Source: Nitrososphaerota archaeon
GTDB lineage: Archaea; Thermoproteota; Nitrososphaeria; Nitrososphaerales; UBA57
Direction of reading: 5' to 3'
NCBI GenBank assembly: GCA_024860875.1
Contig: JACPSZ010000001.1
Location: 83,004 to 147,003 of the forward strand
DNA length: 64,000 nucleotides
Positions 61,823 through 64,000 of this stretch are shown here, in pieces. Position 1 is the stretch's first letter. Every line of letters begins with the position of its first letter. The position numbers were made by a program, and so were the translations under genes. Below the pieces are notes generated by a model. It was not told the origin of the DNA. It ran no database searches and was given only the letters and a program-made list of their open reading frames with translations.

Positions 61823-62755
61823 ATGGTTGACTTGACTGTCGTGTTTCTGGGGACGTCCTCTGCAGTTCCTACCAAGGAGCGCGGCTTGAGTTCCATTGCA
61901 ATTAGGCGGGGCTCTGAACTCTTGATTTTCGATGCTGGGGAAGGTGCTCAGAGAAACCTGCTCAATGCGAAAGTCGGCTTGAACAGGGATACAAAGATAT
62001 TCATAACGCATATGCACGGCGACCATTCCATAGGTCTGCTGGGAATTTTGCAGAGCATGGCAATGTACGACAGGAGCAGGCCCGTGCATGTTTTTGGGCC
62101 TAAAGGAATAATCGAATTTGTAAAGAAGAACAGGGAGATGCTGGGCTTTGGCCTTACTTACGACCTAACTGTCAAGGAAATAAAAGAGGGTACCGTGACT
62201 AAAACGGATGAATATGAGGTTAGAGCTTGCCAAGGAAAGCATACTGCAACCAATTATGCATATCTCTTGGAAGAGTTCCCTAGAAGCGGCATATTCTATC
62301 CAGAAAAGGCTAAGAAACTCGGCATCCCCAAGGAAAAATGGGGCATCCTCCAGCACGGCAAGAACGTCAAGATCAAAGGTAAGGTCTTCAGGCCGAGTGA
62401 CGTGATGGGCCGTCAAAGACCCAGCAGGAAGATAGGGATATCTGGCGACACTAGGCCGACCGAGAAACTCGTCAAGTTCTTCAGAGGGGCAGATTTGTTG
62501 ATATTTGACTCTACGTTTGACGAAAAACATTCAGAACTTGCCATCGAAAGATACCATTCGACTGCAAAAGAAGCCGCTCAGTTCGCAAAGAAGGCACATG
62601 TCAAGAAACTTATTCTGACGCATTTCAGCACAAGGTACAAGGACGTTTCTCCTCTTGTAGAAGAGGCAAGGACGGTTCATCCAGACACAATAGCTGCAGA
62701 AGATATGTTGAGGATTAGCGTTCCTTATCCAGACGAGGGGCAAGCCAGTCAATAA
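61823..62755 (+). CDS. rnz: Ribonuclease Z, tRNA 3' endonuclease
   Basis: 310 aa. LGTSSAVPTKERGLSS, metal-binding THMHGDHSIGLLG (near 62), HTATNYAY, SGDTRPT (near 212) and LTHFSTRY (near 271) match RNase Z, which cuts tRNA precursors after the discriminator base. All tRNAs in this window lack an encoded CCA, consistent with such an enzyme. Preceded by the tRNA methyltransferase gene. Confidence 0.93.
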   Translation: MVDLTVVFLGTSSAVPTKERGLSSIAIRRGSELLIFDAGEGAQRNLLNAKVGLNRDTKIFITHMHGDHSIGLLGILQSMAMYDRSRPVHVFGPKGIIEFVKKNREMLGFGLTYDLTVKEIKEGTVTKTDEYEVRACQGKHTATNYAYLLEEFPRSGIFYPEKAKKLGIPKEKWGILQHGKNVKIKGKVFRPSDVMGRQRPSRKIGISGDTRPTEKLVKFFRGADLLIFDSTFDEKHSELAIERYHSTAKEAAQFAKKAHVKKLILTHFSTRYKDVSPLVEEARTVHPDTIAAEDMLRISVPYPDEGQASQ

Positions 62756-63125
62756 TTTTTGAGATGTCAGGAGATCTTAAGGTGAGTCTGATAGCACCCA
62801 AAGGCGATTCTGCATCGCTATCACAGATTACTATAGCAGCAGCATAAGCTGCCTGCCTGTTCAAGAGCAGAAAAGTTTCATCTCCATCAAGGTTTCTTAG
62901 CAGCCTCTTGCGGGCTACGCTTATCGTTTGCTTAGATCTGATGCAGTCGTAGATTCTTGAAAGGTCTTCAATGCTGTTTGATTTTAACACAACACTTTCG
63001 TTCTGGTTCACTGGACTGCTTCCAACAAGTACATTCTTGATTGCTGCACAAACCTTTTCAAAACTTTCAGAATTGTTTAGATTTGCAGAAACCTCTATCT
63101 GAACTTCTGCATCTATGCTTTTCAC
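62715..63125 (-). CDS. UPF0201 family RNA-binding-like protein
   Basis: 136 aa. EVQIEVSANLNNSESFEKVCAAI, LLNRQAAYAAAIVICDSDAE and PLGAIRLTLRSPDISKIIDWLAP match the archaeal UPF0201 family (ribosomal L5-like fold). Function unknown. Overlaps the UPF0200 kinase-like gene by 4 nt and converges with rnz by 41 nt. Confidence 0.85.
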   Translation of the reverse strand: MKSIDAEVQIEVSANLNNSESFEKVCAAIKNVLVGSSPVNQNESVVLKSNSIEDLSRIYDCIRSKQTISVARKRLLRNLDGDETFLLLNRQAAYAAAIVICDSDAESPLGAIRLTLRSPDISKIIDWLAPRLDKER

Positions 63126-63682
63126 TGCTTTTCCACTTTGGCGCGGTTCAGGAAATCCCCTGCTTTTTTCTTTAATTCTGCTACAGTAATTCCGTTGTTT
63201 ACTATTACAAAATCTGCCAAGGCAATGGCTTCTCCAATTCCAACCTTCAGCTCCCTTGAATCTCTCGCGTCAAATGATTTTTCATTCATTGGTGCATCTT
63301 TCCTCTTCCTTGAAGATAGAAAACTGAAACGAGTAGACGGAGAAGCCTGTATGGAAAGGACGACAACGTTGCCAAGTTTTTTGAATACGTCGATTTCGTG
63401 AGTGCTCCTTATCCCGTCTATGACAAAATAACTGCTCTTGGAGTTCCTGATTCTGTCGGCACATAATTCTGCAACTGCAGACTGGCCGTACTTTTTTCTC
63501 AGGGACAGCATAATGTTACCAAGATTTCTATCGGATAATTCTAAATTCTGCCTTCGGGCTTCCTCTCTTACGGCATCGCCCATGTTTATTATCTCGAAAC
63601 CCATGGATTGAGCCACCCTTGCAACGGTAGATTTCCCAGCCCCGGGCATGCCAGTGATGCAGATGATTTTGGGCCGAACCAA
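63122..63682 (-). CDS. UPF0200 family P-loop kinase-like protein
   Basis: 186 aa. Walker A GMPGAGKSTVA at residue 11, FEIINMGDAVREEA and VIDGIRSTHEIDVF resemble nucleotide and dephospho-CoA kinases; annotated in archaea as UPF0200. Coupled to UPF0201 by a 4-nt overlap, an arrangement conserved in archaea. Phosphate acceptor unknown. Confidence 0.87.
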   Translation of the reverse strand: MVRPKIICITGMPGAGKSTVARVAQSMGFEIINMGDAVREEARRQNLELSDRNLGNIMLSLRKKYGQSAVAELCADRIRNSKSSYFVIDGIRSTHEIDVFKKLGNVVVLSIQASPSTRFSFLSSRKRKDAPMNEKSFDARDSRELKVGIGEAIALADFVIVNNGITVAELKKKAGDFLNRAKVEKQ

Positions 63683-64000
63683 TAGAACCCAAGCCCATTA
63701 TACAGCATTCTTAATACCATTTCCCCTCAGGCCCGCTCTAAAACTCCTAGGATTATGTGAACACCCTCCCATGCTATGGTCAAAATCTTTACTGAATAGG
63801 GTCCGTTAAGTCCTAGCTAGTAATAATTGCAAACTTTTGTGGGCATATCAAATATCATCTCAATGATGGAGCTGTTTGGAGCTGTCAGAGGATTCTAATT
63901 TGAGCCTCAAACTATAAGACCGTAGAAAGCAGAAATTCAACACAACCGTAGAAATTCTGGGCAAATCGAATGGCAAAGCATGAGCCGGCGAAGGTTAGTT
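63683..64000 (+). other. Intergenic end of window, possible start of a gene
   Basis: About 290 bp without a recognised gene. ATG 63970 opens MAKHEPAKVS to the window edge and could start a coding region, but ten codons are not enough to judge. Confidence 0.25.

Overview
The window is 64 kb of an archaeal chromosome of moderate GC content with dense gene packing. The information-processing genes are archaeal throughout: EF-2, Cbf5, topoisomerase VI A and B, Alba, FEN-1, HerA-type ATPase, aIF2-beta, RIO1 kinase, KH protein, RNase Z, UPF0200/UPF0201 and archaeal Adk and Cmk. These occur with bacterial-type UvrA/UvrC, a CetZ/FtsZ-like tubulin homologue, TrkAH, a FUN14 protein and a PqqC-like protein. 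Many genes start at TTG or GTG and have a TATA-like box 25-35 bp upstream with almost no leader, and three of the four tRNA genes carry introns. This mix best fits Nitrososphaerota (Thaumarchaeota in the broad sense) or a neighbouring TACK lineage. That placement is inference; there is no rRNA gene in the window.

Layout. 0-4.3 kb: uvrA (cut by the window edge) overlapping uvrC. 4.6-13 kb: an m5C RNA methyltransferase with a MazG-like protein, tRNA-Leu, a SET-domain protein, small unknown genes, a CetZ-like protein, tRNA-Gly with a D-loop intron, FUN14 and an orphan solute-binding protein without signal peptide. 13-19 kb: ABC-2 exporter, TrkA/TrkH, VIT1-like transporter, DUF211, small membrane proteins and an HTH regulator. 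19-25 kb: a 1523-residue anchored subtilase facing a SIMPL protein. 25-30 kb: MBL protein, FEN-1, HD hydrolase, then thrC-moaD-moeB, with moeB missing its first segment. 29.8-35.8 kb: a 6.04 kb integrated element with tyrosine recombinase, HNH nuclease, P-loop ATPase and wHTH proteins, inserted in the 3' end of the EF-2 gene. 35.8-40.3 kb: EF-2, then divergent adk-cmk-cbf5. 41-53 kb: tRNA-Val, tRNA-Ser with two insertions, HerA-like ATPase, geranylgeranyl reductase, PqqC-like protein, SNase, MrfA-like helicase and several decayed toxin-antitoxin and regulator genes. 53-58 kb: top6A, top6B, KH, RIO1, DUF424, aIF2-beta on the minus strand, with alba divergent. 58-64 kb: lysA, prs, a Trm-G10-type methyltransferase, RNase Z, UPF0201 and UPF0200.

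Main result. The EF-2 gene is not one open frame. A 29-nt insertion (complement 37919..37947) splits the P-loop codons Gly-Lys-Thr. Removing it restores a normal 730-residue EF-2 starting at TTG 38044. The insertion folds as a near-canonical archaeal bulge-helix-bulge, and the cut positions predicted from that fold are exactly those that restore the frame. This is a candidate protein-coding mini-intron in an essential GTPase. The same gene also carries the mobile element at its 3' end: the last codons Ile-Asp-Thr-Glu are duplicated 6 kb away as a 13-bp direct repeat. Other frame disruptions (moeB, aIF2-beta start, several toxin-antitoxin genes) have no BHB fold that I could find, and may be decay or assembly errors.
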